23,826 nt of DNA from JBICIG01 sp043101605 (GTDB taxonomy: Bacteria; Planctomycetota; Phycisphaerae; Phycisphaerales; UBA1924), in assembly GCA_043101605.1 (NCBI GenBank), contig JBICIG010000068.1, forward strand, positions 1-23,826, written 5' to 3'. Below the pieces are notes generated by a model. It made no database searches. It worked only from the letters and a program-made list of their open reading frames with translations, and had not been told where the DNA came from. A program made the position numbers and the translations under genes. This document shows positions 23,132 to 23,826 of this stretch, one piece after another; position 1 is the stretch's first letter, and each line of letters starts with the position of its first letter.

Positions 23132-23782
23132 TCAGTCGTCGAGGGCTCGGCGGCCCTGGATGGCGTCGGTGAGAACGGCTCGGTTGACGAATTCGAGGCT
23201 TGAACCGGTCGGGAGGCCCCGGGCGAGTCGGGTGACGCGGACTGGTTTGCGTTTGAGTTCGCGGGCGAGGTAGAGCGCGGTGCCGTCGCCTTCGGTGGTG
23301 GGGTTGAGCCCGAGGACGACCTCGGCGACGGGGGGCGAGCCGGCGGGCGCGGGGGTGTCGATGCGGGCGAGGAGGCGGCTGATGGTGAGGTCCTCGGGCC
23401 CGATGCCGTCGATGGGGGAGAGGCGGCCCATGAGGATGTGGTAGAGCCCGTGGTAGGAGCCGGCCTGCTCGAGGGCGATGACATCCTTGGGCTGTTCGAC
23501 GACGAGGATGGTGGTGCGGTCGCGGTCGGTGTCGGCGCAGATGGGGCAGGGGTCGGTGTCGGCGAGGTTGAAGCAGATGGAGCAGTGGCGGACCTGCTGC
23601 TTGAGGTCGGTGATGGCGCGGGCGAGGGAGGCGGCTGCGTCGGGCTCGGCTTTGAGGAGATGGAAGGCGAGTCGTTCGGCCGAGCGTGCGCCGATGCCGG
23701 GGAGGCGGGCGAATTCGGCGATGAGCTTCTCGACGGGGGCGGGGTAGGCGTGTCGGCGTGGGGGCTTTGAACCGGCGGGCAT
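23132..23782 (-). CDS. recR: Recombination mediator RecR
   Basis: A 216-residue RecR, which works with RecF and RecO to load RecA on gapped DNA. Parts: helix-hairpin-helix FARLPGIGARSAERLAFHLL (24-43), a four-cysteine zinc finger (Cys67, Cys70, Cys79, Cys82 in CSICFNLADTDPCPIC), a Toprim domain starting TILVVEQPKDVIALEQ (91-106), LYHILMGRLSPIDGIGP, and the C-terminal TRLARGLPTGSSLEFVN. The length is slightly above the usual 200 because of a short Pro/Ser insertion near 142-152. An ATG at 23806 is possible, but TACACT ends 6 nt before ATG 23782, supporting the shorter, leaderless start. dnaX and ybaB, which often precede recR, would lie outside the window. The last 44 bases of the window hold only this promoter-like element. 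Confidence 0.95.
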   Translation of the reverse strand: MPAGSKPPRRHAYPAPVEKLIAEFARLPGIGARSAERLAFHLLKAEPDAAASLARAITDLKQQVRHCSICFNLADTDPCPICADTDRDRTTILVVEQPKDVIALEQAGSYHGLYHILMGRLSPIDGIGPEDLTISRLLARIDTPAPAGSPPVAEVVLGLNPTTEGDGTALYLARELKRKPVRVTRLARGLPTGSSLEFVNRAVLTDAIQGRRALDD

Positions 23783-23788
23783 AGGTGG

Positions 23789-23794
23789 AGTGTA
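23789..23794 (-). promoter_or_regulatory. Putative leaderless -10 box of recR
   Basis: TACACT on the minus strand, then CCACCT and ATG 23782. The 6-nt gap is the same as for the M42-like peptidase and the permease. No recognisable -35 box. Confidence 0.5.
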
Positions 23795-23826
23795 CGGCGA
23801 GCGCACGAAGCGGCCGCGCCGGTGAG

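Noticed and set aside
1..23826. Sigma-54 (-24/-12) promoters, tRNA genes, CRISPR repeats, insertion sequences
   Set aside because: TGGCAC sequences such as those near 211 and 229 lack a TTGC at the right spacing. No cloverleaf, regular spaced repeats or transposase motifs were found by eye; a computed search could still find weak cases.

Overview
The window is high-GC bacterial DNA that looks like a planctomycete, probably from the Phycisphaerae. The evidence is two secreted proteins with PEP-CTERM-like sorting tails (PGSLALLGLGGLAATRRRR), a histone H1-like basic protein, planctomycete-style secreted proteins with no close functional assignment, and an orphan ABC-2 permease. The taxonomy is an inference from protein style; there is no rRNA here. 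No tRNA, rRNA, CRISPR array, insertion sequence or prophage gene was seen. The first 18 bases match the 3' end of an Illumina adapter, so the left edge is an artificial contig end.

Layout. 20-385 (+) encodes a SnoaL-like protein and ends in a terminator. 460-3055 (-) holds an M42-like metallopeptidase followed by a four-helix membrane protein. 3139-3621 (-) is a histone-like, winged-helix DNA-binding protein with its own terminator. 3905-5557 (-) is a dinB-ridA pair. An inverted repeat lies at 5641-5715, then an aldo/keto reductase (5740-6750, -), a small exported protein (6975-7193, +) and a cytoplasmic FHA-GAF histidine kinase (7450-9159, -). The kinase is divergent from holA (9233-10267, +), which is followed by a putative lipoprotein (10344-11873, +). 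A hairpin-rich intergenic region precedes clpC (12237-14777, +). Next come two tandem PEP-CTERM-like genes (15260-16189 and 16588-17175, +), an ABC-2 permease (17397-19220, +), and on the minus strand a secreted amidohydrolase (19255-21390), a parS-like centromere site (21473-21490), rpoN (21528-23078) and recR (23132-23782).

Gene functions are mostly housekeeping: replication and repair (holA, dinB, recR), proteolysis (clpC, the M42-like peptidase), transcription (rpoN), chromosome organisation (parS, histone-like protein), and cell-surface or secreted products. Several genes (the M42-like peptidase, aldo/keto reductase, FHA kinase, permease and recR) have a -10-like hexamer ending 5-7 nt before the start codon and no ribosome binding site, which suggests leaderless mRNAs. 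Others (the small exported protein, lipoprotein, clpC, amidohydrolase) have clear Shine-Dalgarno sequences.

The most unusual signal is compositional. The tetramer ACGT occurs about 30 times between 1 and 12,400 but, by eye, only twice between 12,400 and 23,826; one of those two is the core of the parS palindrome. The change falls inside the 5' part of clpC (between about 12,397 and 12,541). This suggests either a chimeric contig joined in a conserved gene, or a real recombination boundary with DNA from a lineage that avoids ACGT.
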